NCBI RefSeq assembly: GCF_009909235.1
Contig: NZ_JAAAPO010000002.1
Location: 434,001 to 498,000 of the forward strand
DNA from: Novosphingobium ovatum
GTDB lineage: Bacteria; Pseudomonadota; Alphaproteobacteria; Sphingomonadales; Sphingomonadaceae
DNA: 64,000 nt
Direction of reading: 5' to 3'
Position numbers and translations under genes: made by a program. Under the pieces are notes generated by a model. The model was not told the DNA's origin. It ran no database searches and saw nothing but the letters and a program-made list of their open reading frames with translations. Positions 1 through 7,266 of this stretch are shown in pieces (within the stretch, counting starts at the first letter, position 1; each line of letters begins with the position of its first letter).

Positions 1-2
1 AC

Positions 3-1097
3 TCCGAGTTCACGCTGACGGCTGACACCTTTGTGTTTGGTGGCAACACCGGCACCAATGTGATCAACGGCAAGACCCGCTCGATCGCGTTCTTTGGTGA
101 CTTCAACTGGTCGGTGGCGGACACCGTGCGTGTTTCGTTCGGTGGCCGTTGGTCGGAAGACCGCCGCCAGCTGTCGAATGACTATCCCACCACGCTGGGC
201 CGGATTGGCGATGGCTCGAAGACCTTCCGCAAGTTCACGCCCAAGATCGGCATCGACTGGCGTCCCAACCGCGACACGATGGTCTATGCCAGCTGGTCGC
301 GCGGCTATCGCTCGGGCGGGTTCAGCCCGCGCGCGATGACGGCGGCCACCGCCAGCACGCCGTATTATCCTGAAACGGTCGACAGCTTTGAAATCGGCAC
401 CAAGCTGGATCTGTTTGATCGCAAGCTGACCTTCAACGTCGCTGGTTTCTATTCCAAGTACAAGGACATGCAGCAGGACGTGACCCTGCCGGGCGGTCCG
501 CAGGGCAGCCAGACGATCACCGGCAACATCGGTTCGGCCGACATCAAGGGGCTTGAAATCGAGTCCACCTGGCGTCCGGTGCGCGGGCTGAAGTTCTCGG
601 CGACGGTGGCGCTGCTGGACACCCAGTTCAAGGGGTTCATTGCCAACAACGCCTATGGTGCGGGTCTGGTGCCGTTCGATTATTCGAACAACCGGATGAT
701 CTATGCCCCCTCGTTCAGCGGTTCGCTGTCGGGTGAGTACACCGCCCAGACCAGCTTTGGCAGCGTGGTGACGGCCATCGGCCTGCGCCACATCAGCCCC
801 TATGACGAGCAGATCTCGGCCGCCAGCATCACGCCGGTCATGGCGGGTACTGTCGTGCAAAAGGTCAACGTCAACGGCAATGATCCGCGCGTGCGCACCG
901 TCACGCAGGACCTGCTGGACGCCAGCGTGACTGCCAACTTCAAGCTGCATGGCGCGGATGCCTATGTCCGTGTCTATGGCCGCAATCTGGCCGACATCCG
1001 CACCACCACGCACGCCTTTACCGTGGCGGGCCTGTGGTCGTTCGGTGCCGCGCTTGAGCCGCGCAGCTATGGCGCGACCTTGGGCGTCAAGTTCTGA
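3..1097 (+). CDS. TonB-dependent receptor, C-terminal part (5' end outside window)
   Basis: Outer-membrane beta-barrel receptor for energised uptake of a substrate that cannot be named here. The frame is open from base 3, so the start, signal peptide and plug domain lie upstream of the window. The visible 364 codons hold alternating aromatic-rich barrel strands, the element YYPETVDSFEIGTKLDL typical of the sphingomonad FecA-like group, and a terminal strand ending in LGVKF with a C-terminal Phe as outer-membrane proteins have. A strong terminator follows 24 bases after the stop, so this is the last gene of its unit. Family assignment is secure; substrate is unknown. Confidence 0.93.
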   Translation, partial: SEFTLTADTFVFGGNTGTNVINGKTRSIAFFGDFNWSVADTVRVSFGGRWSEDRRQLSNDYPTTLGRIGDGSKTFRKFTPKIGIDWRPNRDTMVYASWSRGYRSGGFSPRAMTAATASTPYYPETVDSFEIGTKLDLFDRKLTFNVAGFYSKYKDMQQDVTLPGGPQGSQTITGNIGSADIKGLEIESTWRPVRGLKFSATVALLDTQFKGFIANNAYGAGLVPFDYSNNRMIYAPSFSGSLSGEYTAQTSFGSVVTAIGLRHISPYDEQISAASITPVMAGTVVQKVNVNGNDPRVRTVTQDLLDASVTANFKLHGADAYVRVYGRNLADIRTTTHAFTVAGLWSFGAALEPRSYGATLGVKF

Positions 1098-1121
1098 TCT
1101 GATTTAGTCTATCCTCCCTTG

Positions 1122-1157
1122 AGGGGTGCGGTCGAGCAAACCGCACCCCTTCTTTTT
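1122..1157 (+). terminator. Rho-independent terminator after TonB receptor
   Basis: An 11-bp perfect stem, AGGGGTGCGGT (1122-1132) with ACCGCACCCCT (1140-1150), has a 7-base loop and is followed by TCTTTTT. It ends transcription of the preceding receptor gene. Confidence 0.9.
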
Positions 1158-1258
1158 GCCCATCATCCGCGCAAAGTTGCCCTTGAGGTCTGCGGCCACG
1201 TCAAGTAGGGGCGGAAGGGCAAGGTATGGTCAAGCGGCCGTTCCAAGTGTCTCGTGAT

Positions 1259-1335
1259 GCACCCGTAGCTCAGCCGGATAGAGCACCAGATTCCTAATCT
1301 GGGGGCCCCGCGTTCGAATCGCGGCGGGTGCACCA
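1259..1335 (+). tRNA. tRNA-Arg (anticodon CCT)
   Basis: A complete 77-base cloverleaf. The acceptor stem GCACCCG pairs with CGGGTGC, the D-arm lies in TAGCTCAGCCGGATAGAGC, the anticodon stem CCAGA/TCTGG encloses loop TTCCTAA with anticodon CCT, and the T-arm contains GTTCGAATC. The CCA end is encoded. It should decode AGG. No integrase gene or second copy of the tRNA 3' end was noticed, so there is no sign that it serves as an attachment site here. Confidence 0.97.
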
Positions 1336-1386
1336 TTTTTCGCGGCGCATGCAGGCCCGCGATGCGATCAGCCACAGGACAGCAGC

Positions 1387-2019
1387 GTGGAACCCAGCAG
1401 GCGGCAGGAAATCGGGGCGGCGCGGCGACAACGGACTCGTGACGCCATTCTGGGCGCGGCATTTGATCTGATGGGCGAACACGGCGGCCTGTTCGTCCGG
1501 GTGGAGGACATTTCCGCCCGCGCCGGAGTGTCGCGGCCCACGTTCTACAACCATTTCACCGGCATGGACGCCCTGCGCGAGGCTTTGACGCGCGAGTTGA
1601 CGCAGCGCTTTCTGGAGGGCGTGACGCAGGCCATCGCCGGCCTGCCCGACCCGCGCGAGCAGGCCAGTGCCGCCTTGCGTCTGTATCTGGAAAAGGCGCG
1701 GGCGGACCGGCGTTGGGGCTGGTCGATTGTCAACCTGTCGGCGGGCGGCGTGCCGTTTGGCGCGGCCACCTATGCCCAGGCAGAGGTGACGGTGCGTGCC
1801 GGGATGCAGGCGGGCGTGTTCACCGTCGAGGACAGCGCGGCAGGGCGCGATCTGGTACTGGGCACGTCGCTGGCGGCGGTTGTGGCGATGTTGTCCGGCG
1901 AGGAGCGCGCGGCCTATCCCCAGATCATTGCCGCCGCGATCCTGATGGGTCTGGGGGTTGCTGGTGACGCGGCGCGGGCCATCGCCGCCCGTCCCTTGCC
2001 GCAGGTGGGTGTGGTGTAG
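1387..2019 (+). CDS. TetR/AcrR-family transcriptional regulator
   Basis: A 210-residue one-domain repressor of the usual family length. The N-terminal helix-turn-helix lies at about residues 34-60 (VEDISARAGVSRPTFYNHF), followed by a divergent ligand-binding helical domain. The start is GTG at 1387, 51 bases after the tRNA, with no strong Shine-Dalgarno sequence. It is followed on the same strand by the P450 gene after 93 bases, which makes that gene its most likely target. The inducer cannot be told. Family call is firm; target is inference. Confidence 0.88.
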   Translation: MEPSRRQEIGAARRQRTRDAILGAAFDLMGEHGGLFVRVEDISARAGVSRPTFYNHFTGMDALREALTRELTQRFLEGVTQAIAGLPDPREQASAALRLYLEKARADRRWGWSIVNLSAGGVPFGAATYAQAEVTVRAGMQAGVFTVEDSAAGRDLVLGTSLAAVVAMLSGEERAAYPQIIAAAILMGLGVAGDAARAIAARPLPQVGVV

Positions 2020-2112
2020 CCGCCCGGCTTGACGGGCTTTGAATTTTACACCATGTCTAATATGGAATCGGCCACGCGCGGTGCTGCGCCATGACGGCCG
2101 GACAGGAGAGGC

Positions 2113-3306
2113 ATGGCTGATACCGCAACCTGCGCGCCGCGTTCGGCGCTGGATCTGTATGCGCCTGACGCATTGTCCAACCCTTGGCCGCATTACCGCG
2201 CACTGCGCGATCAGGGCGCGGCCGTCTGGCTGGAGCGGGTGGGGGCCTTTTTCATCGGTCGGTACGAGGACGTGCATCGCGCGCTGAACGATTGGCAGAC
2301 GTTTTCCTCTGCGCGGGGGATCGGGCTGAACCCGGTGATCAATGCCGCCTGGTCCGAGGCGCTGATCTGCACCGACCCGCCGCTGCATGCCGAGCGCCGG
2401 CGGTTGATCACCCAGGCGTTGGGCCCGGCGGCGATCAAGCCGGTGGCCGAAACGATCGACCGCCGCGCCGAGCAATTGGCCGATGCCTTGATCGCGCGGG
2501 GGCGGTTTGATGGCGTGGCTGACATGGCCTGCGATCTGCCGATCCATGTGGTGATGGAGCTGATTGGCTGGCCGCTGGACGTGCGGCCTTCGTTGCTGGC
2601 CATCGCCGAAAACGCTTGGAACGGGGCTGGGCCAGCGGGGCCGCTGACCACATCGGGGCTGGAAACCATGGCCGCGATGATGGATCTGATCGCCGAGATT
2701 TACGACAACAACCGGCTGGTCCCCGGCGGCTATGCCGAGCAATTGGCACAGGCGGCCCGGCGCGGCGATATCCCGCGCGAGGCCGCGATTGGTCTGTTGG
2801 CGGGTTATGTCGTGGCGGCATTTGAAACCACGATTGCCGCGATGGCGTCGGGGGCGTGGCTGTTTGCGTGCAACCCTGCCGAGTGGGACAAGCTTTGCGC
2901 CAATCCCGCGTTGGCGGCGCAGGCCGCCAACGAGATCGTCCGCATGGAGACGCCGCTGCAAAAATTCGCGCGCTATGTCACCGCTGATGCCACGATGTCG
3001 GATGGTACGATGATCCCGGCCGACAGTTGGGCGATCGTCTCCTATGGCAGCGCCAACCGGGACGAGCGCCAGTTTGCCGATCCTGACGCCTTTGTCATTG
3101 ATCGGCGTGAGCGGCAAAATCTGGGCTTTGGCCATGGGCCGCACAATTGCGCGGGGCAGGGGCTGGCGCGGATGGAGTTGTCGGCGGTGTTCGGCGCGCT
3201 GGCGCGGCGCGGATGCCGTTTTGAACTGGATGGCGAGCCTGAGCGGATCGTCAACAACATCGCCTATGGCTTTGCCCGGTTGCCCTTGCGGGTGGTGCGG
3301 GGCTGA
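2113..3306 (+). CDS. Cytochrome P450 monooxygenase
   Basis: A soluble bacterial class I P450 of 397 residues that would hydroxylate or demethylate a small substrate with electrons from a ferredoxin and reductase not encoded nearby. Visible landmarks are the I-helix stretch AGYVVAAFETTIAAM, where an acidic residue and Thr-Thr sit at the oxygen-activating kink, the K-helix ExxR (EIVR), and the haem loop FGHGPHNCAG with Cys346 as thiolate ligand. AGGAGAGG sits just before the ATG. It follows a TetR gene and ends in a terminator, so it is probably a single regulated gene. Substrate is unknown; CYP101/CYP199-type small-molecule enzymes are the nearest guess. Confidence 0.93.
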   Translation: MADTATCAPRSALDLYAPDALSNPWPHYRALRDQGAAVWLERVGAFFIGRYEDVHRALNDWQTFSSARGIGLNPVINAAWSEALICTDPPLHAERRRLITQALGPAAIKPVAETIDRRAEQLADALIARGRFDGVADMACDLPIHVVMELIGWPLDVRPSLLAIAENAWNGAGPAGPLTTSGLETMAAMMDLIAEIYDNNRLVPGGYAEQLAQAARRGDIPREAAIGLLAGYVVAAFETTIAAMASGAWLFACNPAEWDKLCANPALAAQAANEIVRMETPLQKFARYVTADATMSDGTMIPADSWAIVSYGSANRDERQFADPDAFVIDRRERQNLGFGHGPHNCAGQGLARMELSAVFGALARRGCRFELDGEPERIVNNIAYGFARLPLRVVRG

Positions 3307-3329
3307 CATTCGGGTGGTTTGCGGAAAGG

Positions 3330-3361
3330 GGCGGGGTGCGGTTGGTCGCGCTCCGCCTTTT
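3330..3361 (+). terminator. Terminator after P450 gene
   Basis: The stem GGCGG-g-GTGCG pairs with CGCGC-t-CCGCC (one G-U pair, one internal mismatch), with loop GTTGGT and a TTTT tail. Confidence 0.75.
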
Positions 3362-3374
3362 GTGTACGCGAGTT

Positions 3375-3402
3375 TGATATCGGTATCATAATTGGCGCCA
3401 AT
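3375..3402. promoter_or_regulatory. Palindromic operator-like cluster upstream of the TonB remnant
   Basis: The 248-base gap between the P450 and the receptor remnant is AT-richer than its surroundings. It carries TGATA-TCGG-TATCA (3375-3388) and the perfect 12-bp palindrome ATTGGCGCCAAT (3391-3402), followed by ATATCA, which mirrors the TGATAT at the start. This looks like a repressor-binding region for a receptor gene. No regulator next to it is an obvious partner. Confidence 0.4.
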
Positions 3403-3554
3403 ATCATGCGTGGCATTTATGCTTCGTGGGTAGTGAAATATCACAAATATTTGAAAAGGCGAGATTAGTTTGCATTGACTGTACGTCGATTCGGATGATG
3501 CCGATCCCATCAATCGCCAGCCCGTGATGGCTGGTCTGTTGATGGAGGGGTTGG

Positions 3555-4103
3555 ATGAACAGGATTTCCGCCCGCGCTTTGGCGTGGATGCCGTTGATGA
3601 TTCCGGTGATGGTGGCGCTGGCGCAGGCGCCTGTGGCCGTGGCGCAAACGGCGGCGCCCGCCGGTGATGCGGCTCAGCCCGCCGTGCCGGAAATCGTCGT
3701 CACCGCACAGTTCCGCCAAGAGCGCCTGCAAAGCACGCCCATTGCCATCACCGCCATGTCGGGCGCGATGTTGCAGGCGCGCAGCCAGTCCTCGCTGGCC
3801 GACATCGCCAGTCAGGCCCCTTCGGTTACGCTCAAATCGCAAAGCGCCGTCTATGGCCCGGCGCTGGGCGCGAATATTCGCGGCATCGGCCAGTATGAAC
3901 GCATCCCCGGCTATGCGCTGGCCAATGCGCGCATCAGCTGGAAAAACCCCAACCACGATCTGGAAATCGCGGCCGAAGTGACCAACCTGTTCGACCGCTA
4001 TTACTACTCGACCGTGTTCGACAACACCGCCAGCGCGGGCTATGCCACGGCGCAGCCCGGTCGCCCGCGCGAGGTGGCGCTGACTGTGCGCAAGTCGTTC
4101 TGA
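3555..4103 (+). pseudogene. TonB-dependent receptor with large internal deletion (plug start fused to last barrel strands)
   Basis: The 182-residue reading frame is intact, but it has only the two ends of a receptor that is normally 700-800 residues. Residues 1-35 are a signal peptide. Residues 42-117 are the start of the plug (EIVVTAQFRQERLQSTPIA through ANIRGIGQYE). From about residue 118 it jumps to the C-terminal strands (RIPGYALANARISW, the NLFDRYYYS element, terminal VRKSF). The plug end, receptor neck and most of the barrel are missing, so it cannot work as a channel. The join near 3894-3906 keeps the frame, as expected of a clean deletion or recombination product. Upstream regulatory sequence is retained. 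Confidence 0.8.
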
Positions 4104-4108
4104 AAGGC

Positions 4109-5161
4109 GTGGTGATGCGCTTGGCCATCCCTGTGTTCCGGCGTGCCGTTCTGGGGATGGCGGGGGGCATCGCCGCGACATGGGCCGCGCCAGCGATGGC
4201 ACGGCCCGCCGACTGCGCCGTGGCCCAAGGCATGGGTTTTGTCTGCGGCACCGGCGCGGTCGAGGATCTGGCCGTTCTGCCCGGCGGCCGCTGGCTGATC
4301 GGTGGCAATCTGAACATCGGCAGCCCGGCGCGGCTGCGGCTGATTGATGGGCGGACGCGGGCCTTGCGGGATATGCCGGTGACGGTCGCTGGCGGTGGGA
4401 ACAGCGGCTGTGCCCCGCCGGATGTGACGCGCTGGTCGATGTCGGGACTGGCGGTGGCGGCGATGGGGGTGGGGCGGTTCCGCCTGTTTGTCACCAACCA
4501 TGGCGATCGCCATGCGGTCGAGGTGCTGGATGGCCGGATGGATCGCGCGGGCGTCACCTTGGCTTGGCGTGATTGCGTGGCCATGCCGGCGGGTGCGCTG
4601 GCCAATGCGGTGGCGGCGGTGTCGCCAGATGCCTTTTACGTCACCAGTTTTCACGATCCCGATGACGTGCAGGCATGGGCAGGGATGGCGCGTGGCGAGC
4701 CCACGGGGTCGGTCTGGCTCTGGCAGGCGGGCAAAGGGCTGCGCCAGGTGAAGGCGGGGCCGATATCGGGCGCGAATGGGGTGGAACTGTCCGCTGATCG
4801 GCGCTGGCTCTATGTCAGCGGCTGGGGGGAGCGCGCGATCTGGGCGCTGGACCTGCGGCACGGGATGCGGCGGCGGATCGCGGTGGATTTCCTGCCCGAT
4901 AACATCCATCTGATCGGCAATGACCTGCTGGTCGCGGGGCAAGTGGCCGACCCTGCCGCGATTGGGGCCTGTGGCGCGCAATGCCCGCAGCCTTGGCGCG
5001 TGGTGCGGCTGAACCCGCGTACCGGGCGGCAACGCGTACTGGCGCGCGGGCAGGGGAGCGGTTTGGTCAATTACGCCTGTGGCGCGGTGGCGCAGGGGCG
5101 GCGGGTCTGGATCACGCTGCGCGGCGACGACCGCGTGGGGCATATCCCGCGCCGACGCTGA
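4109..5161 (+). CDS. Secreted six-bladed beta-propeller protein, SMP-30/paraoxonase-like
   Basis: A 350-residue protein with a signal peptide ending near residue 32 (AAPAMARPADC) and repeated propeller strands. The segment GANGVELSADRRWLYVSG and the phrase LPDNIHL are typical of SMP-30/gluconolactonase, strictosidine-synthase-like and paraoxonase propellers, where Asn/Asp residues hold a central calcium. VTNHGDRHAVEVL recalls the paraoxonase NH signature. A lactonase or arylesterase role is plausible but unproven. The GTG start lies 5 bases after the stop of the receptor remnant, so the two probably share a transcript, as receptor and periplasmic hydrolase often do. It converges on the Rieske gene. 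Confidence 0.7.
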   Translation: MVMRLAIPVFRRAVLGMAGGIAATWAAPAMARPADCAVAQGMGFVCGTGAVEDLAVLPGGRWLIGGNLNIGSPARLRLIDGRTRALRDMPVTVAGGGNSGCAPPDVTRWSMSGLAVAAMGVGRFRLFVTNHGDRHAVEVLDGRMDRAGVTLAWRDCVAMPAGALANAVAAVSPDAFYVTSFHDPDDVQAWAGMARGEPTGSVWLWQAGKGLRQVKAGPISGANGVELSADRRWLYVSGWGERAIWALDLRHGMRRRIAVDFLPDNIHLIGNDLLVAGQVADPAAIGACGAQCPQPWRVVRLNPRTGRQRVLARGQGSGLVNYACGAVAQGRRVWITLRGDDRVGHIPRRR

Positions 5162-5184
5162 CCCACGCCGGCGCGCAGACGTGC

Positions 5185-6186
5185 TTATGCCTCGCCCATT
5201 TCGGCGCGGCGCATCTGCATCAGGCGCCGCCGGGCGCGGATGGCGGCGGCATCCACATTCAGGATCACCGGCTTCAAAGCCCAGAAATCCTTGTCACCCA
5301 CCTCCCGCTGGATCGCGGCCAGCATCGGCAGATCCTCCTGTTCAAACACCTGCCGGGTCATGGCCGCGGCTTCGTCGCCGGGCTGACGGGTGTAGAAATA
5401 ATGCGTTGTGCCAGCGGTTTCCGGCGTCAGGATGTGCGGATTGACAAAGGCGGGCATGGGCGCCTGATCGCGCGGCGCGCCTGCCAGGGTAAAGCCCACC
5501 TCCAGCAACATGCTGGCCGGCGCGTGCCATCGCATGTCCAGCCATTCGTCCATCCGCGCGTCATCGGGGACGGCGCAGAGCCAGACCGGGCGCGGCGTGT
5601 TGCGGAACGTCCATTTCGACCAGATCGCCCCAGAGGCGTCTTCTTCGGCGGCATGTTCCCCAGCCAGAAACTTGCCACCCATCTGGAAACTGTCGGCATG
5701 GACATATTCGGTGTGGGACAGGTCCAGCAGATTGTCGGTGATCAACTCGTAATTGGCGGGAAACAGCATGTGGCCGTGGACCATCGGCTGATCGACCTCG
5801 ATCGCGGAAAAATCCGGGATCAGCGCGGGATCAGCCGCCGCCGGATCGCCCGCCCAGAACCAGACCGCGCGGTGGCGCGCCACCACCGGCGGGGCGGCCA
5901 CGTGGGCGTGCGGCGGGATCAGATCGGCAAAGGGATTGTGCGTGCAGGCACCCGCCGTGTTGAATTCCAGCCCATGATAGGGGCAGGCGATGGTATCCCC
6001 CTGTCGCCGCCCCTGTGACAGCGGCGCGAAACGGTGCGGGCACAGATTGCCCAGCATGGCGTAATCGCCATCCTGTTTGCGCAACACTATCCATGGTTTG
6101 TCCAGCAGTCGCCGCTCCAGCAGCGCCTCGCCGACGATTTCCTCTTCCCACGCGGCCATGTACCACGCATTGCGAATATAGCTCAT
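5185..6186 (-). CDS. Rieske non-haem iron oxygenase, VanA/DdmC-like
   Basis: A 333-residue oxygenase component likely to O-demethylate or hydroxylate an aromatic compound. The Rieske cluster ligands are Cys49-Pro-His51 and Cys68-Pro-Tyr-His71. The mononuclear iron site is the NLLDLSHTEYVH element (Asp155, His158, His163). Length and motif spacing fit the vanillate/dicamba O-demethylase group rather than two-subunit ring dioxygenases. The start at MSYIRNAWYMAAW is chosen because homologues begin there; the longer open frame upstream would cover the leader RNA. No reductase gene is adjacent. It lies downstream of, and on the same strand as, a TetR gene whose operator sequence recurs in the promoter of this gene. 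Confidence 0.9.
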   Translation of the reverse strand: MSYIRNAWYMAAWEEEIVGEALLERRLLDKPWIVLRKQDGDYAMLGNLCPHRFAPLSQGRRQGDTIACPYHGLEFNTAGACTHNPFADLIPPHAHVAAPPVVARHRAVWFWAGDPAAADPALIPDFSAIEVDQPMVHGHMLFPANYELITDNLLDLSHTEYVHADSFQMGGKFLAGEHAAEEDASGAIWSKWTFRNTPRPVWLCAVPDDARMDEWLDMRWHAPASMLLEVGFTLAGAPRDQAPMPAFVNPHILTPETAGTTHYFYTRQPGDEAAAMTRQVFEQEDLPMLAAIQREVGDKDFWALKPVILNVDAAAIRARRRLMQMRRAEMGEA

Positions 6187-6386
6187 CCAACGGTCCCTTA
6201 TCCGGCCGTCATTAGGGGGCAGAGCGTGGGAGTGGGCCTGACGCGCCGCATCCCCCACGCCCATTCCGTCCTGACGGAACATCACGATGGGGCCTGCAGC
6301 ATGACGCCGCCGGTCTGCCGGTCGGCGCCTTCCCAAGCCGGCTTTCGGACCCGGCTACCAGGCGTGTCCGCCGTTTCGCAGCGGAC
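6187..6386 (-). promoter_or_regulatory. Long, highly structured 5' leader of the Rieske gene (candidate regulatory RNA)
   Basis: About 200 bases lie between the predicted transcription start and the Rieske ATG. Read on the minus strand, they fold into consecutive hairpins: GTCCGCTG/CGGCGGAC; CGCC...GGCG enclosing AGCCGG/CCGGCT with a GAAA-containing loop; CGCCG-A-CCGG/CCGGCGGCG; TTCCGT-CAGG-ACGGAA; and a GCGTGGG/CCCACGC stem nearer the gene. The TTGGGAAGGCG and CAGACCGGC strings vaguely recall pieces of cobalamin riboswitches, but the conserved core (CCCGC-ACTGT and a full B12 box) was not found. I treat it as an unassigned structured leader. Confidence 0.4.
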
Positions 6387-6392
6387 GGATAT

Positions 6393-6421
6393 GGGGTAAG
6401 CGATGCTAGGCCGCGTGTCAA
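6393..6421 (-). promoter_or_regulatory. Promoter of the Rieske gene with embedded operator copy
   Basis: On the minus strand a perfect -35 TTGACA (6421-6416) is followed, after 17 bases, by a weak -10 TACCCC (6398-6393). The 13-mer TAAGCGATGCTAG (6397-6409, plus strand) lies between the two elements and is identical to part of the palindrome at 7161-7173 in the divergent TetR promoter region. Confidence 0.55.
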
Positions 6422-6434
6422 TCGGTAGCCGTAA

Positions 6435-7040
6435 TCACGGGGCCAGAGCGGCAATCACGGCCCGGTCCAGCACCGCGCGGTCGACCTGATCGGTGGGGAC
6501 ATCGGTGGGGTCATAGGGGCGCATCGACAATTTCGCCCGCAGCGTGGCATAGCCATAGATCAGCGACCACAGCGCCATCGCCCGCACAGACACCTCCAAC
6601 GAGGAGATATGCGGCAAGGCCTGGGCGATGACCGCGATCTGCGCGGCATAGGCCTGTGTTTGCAACGCGCTAAGCGCTGGGTCGATCACGGGCGTGGTCA
6701 GCTCGCTTTCAAACATCAGCTCCATCAGGCGCGGCTGCGCTTCGGCAAAACGCAGGAAGTTCATGCCCAGAACCATCAGCTTTTCCGCCGGGGGCAGGGC
6801 GCTGGCGGTGACTGCCTGGCTTTGCGTCAGCAAGGTGGCATAGGCTTCTTCGGCAACGGCCAGCAACAGCGCTCGGCGGTCGGCAAAGTGGTGATAGGGG
6901 GCCGCCGTGGTGACGCCAGCCTGCGCCGCCAGCGCCCGCAGCGAGAGCGACAGGTGGCCATGGGCGGCGATATGGTCGCGCGCGGCATCGATCAGCACGC
7001 GGCGCAAATCGGCCTTGTGATAGGGTTTGGAGCGGCGCAT
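6435..7040 (-). CDS. TetR/AcrR-family regulator, likely controlling the C-deglycosidase and Rieske genes
   Basis: A repressor of about 201 residues when started at MRRSKPYHKADLRRVL; the frame stays open upstream to 7145, but that stretch has no family homology. The helix-turn-helix is at about residues 27-55 (SLRALAAQAGVTTAAPYHHF), followed by a TetR C-terminal domain with a proline-rich turn (SALPPAEKLM). It is transcribed divergently from the deglycosidase genes, and the shared control region holds a near-perfect 18-bp palindrome. The same half-site recurs in the Rieske promoter just downstream of its own stop codon. That argues for one regulator acting on three units. The start has no clear Shine-Dalgarno sequence. 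Confidence 0.85.
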   Translation of the reverse strand: MRRSKPYHKADLRRVLIDAARDHIAAHGHLSLSLRALAAQAGVTTAAPYHHFADRRALLLAVAEEAYATLLTQSQAVTASALPPAEKLMVLGMNFLRFAEAQPRLMELMFESELTTPVIDPALSALQTQAYAAQIAVIAQALPHISSLEVSVRAMALWSLIYGYATLRAKLSMRPYDPTDVPTDQVDRAVLDRAVIAALAP

Positions 7041-7134
7041 CGCCAGCAGCGCTATGACCTGCCGCGCGGGATCGCAACTGATTTTTGCGCAGGCCTGCCC
7101 TCCGGCACCGTCGATGCGCGATGCATCAATGCCC

Positions 7135-7180
7135 TTGCCAAGCACTGCTTAGCTGATATCTAAGCGATGCTAGAATCGCT
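7135..7180. promoter_or_regulatory. Divergent promoter/operator between TetR and the C-deglycosidase genes
   Basis: Two overlapping inverted repeats lie here: GCTTAG-CTGATAT-CTAAGC (7147-7165) and AGCGAT-GCTAGA-ATCGCT (7163-7180), the second an 18-bp palindrome with only two mismatched positions. A possible plus-strand promoter is TTGCCA (7135-7140), a 16-base spacer and TATCTA (7157-7162), so a bound repressor would cover the -10 element. Confidence 0.6.
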
Positions 7181-7266
7181 GTTACAGTTTGGCCGCATTT
7201 GCTCAAGGGAGGTCCACACAGGATGCCATCGCAATTCCACTTCACCCTCATCCCGGGAGGCACTTC

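Noticed and set aside
1259..1335. tRNA-Arg as an integration site for a genomic island
   Set aside because: No integrase, excisionase or repeat of the tRNA 3' end was seen in the 62 kb that follow, and the catabolic genes look like ordinary chromosomal content.
1294..3513. Very long open frame on the minus strand opposite the TetR and P450 genes (739 codons)
   Set aside because: It is antisense to two clearly recognisable genes, is rich in Arg, His, Gln and Pro as expected from the third-position GC bias of the real strand, and even runs through the tRNA. No family motif is visible.
6187..6392. Cobalamin riboswitch in front of the Rieske gene
   Set aside because: Some strings look similar (TTGGGAAGGCG, CAGACCGGC), but the conserved CCCGC-ACTGT core and a proper B12 box are missing, and a Rieske gene is not a usual target. 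Kept only as an unassigned structured leader.
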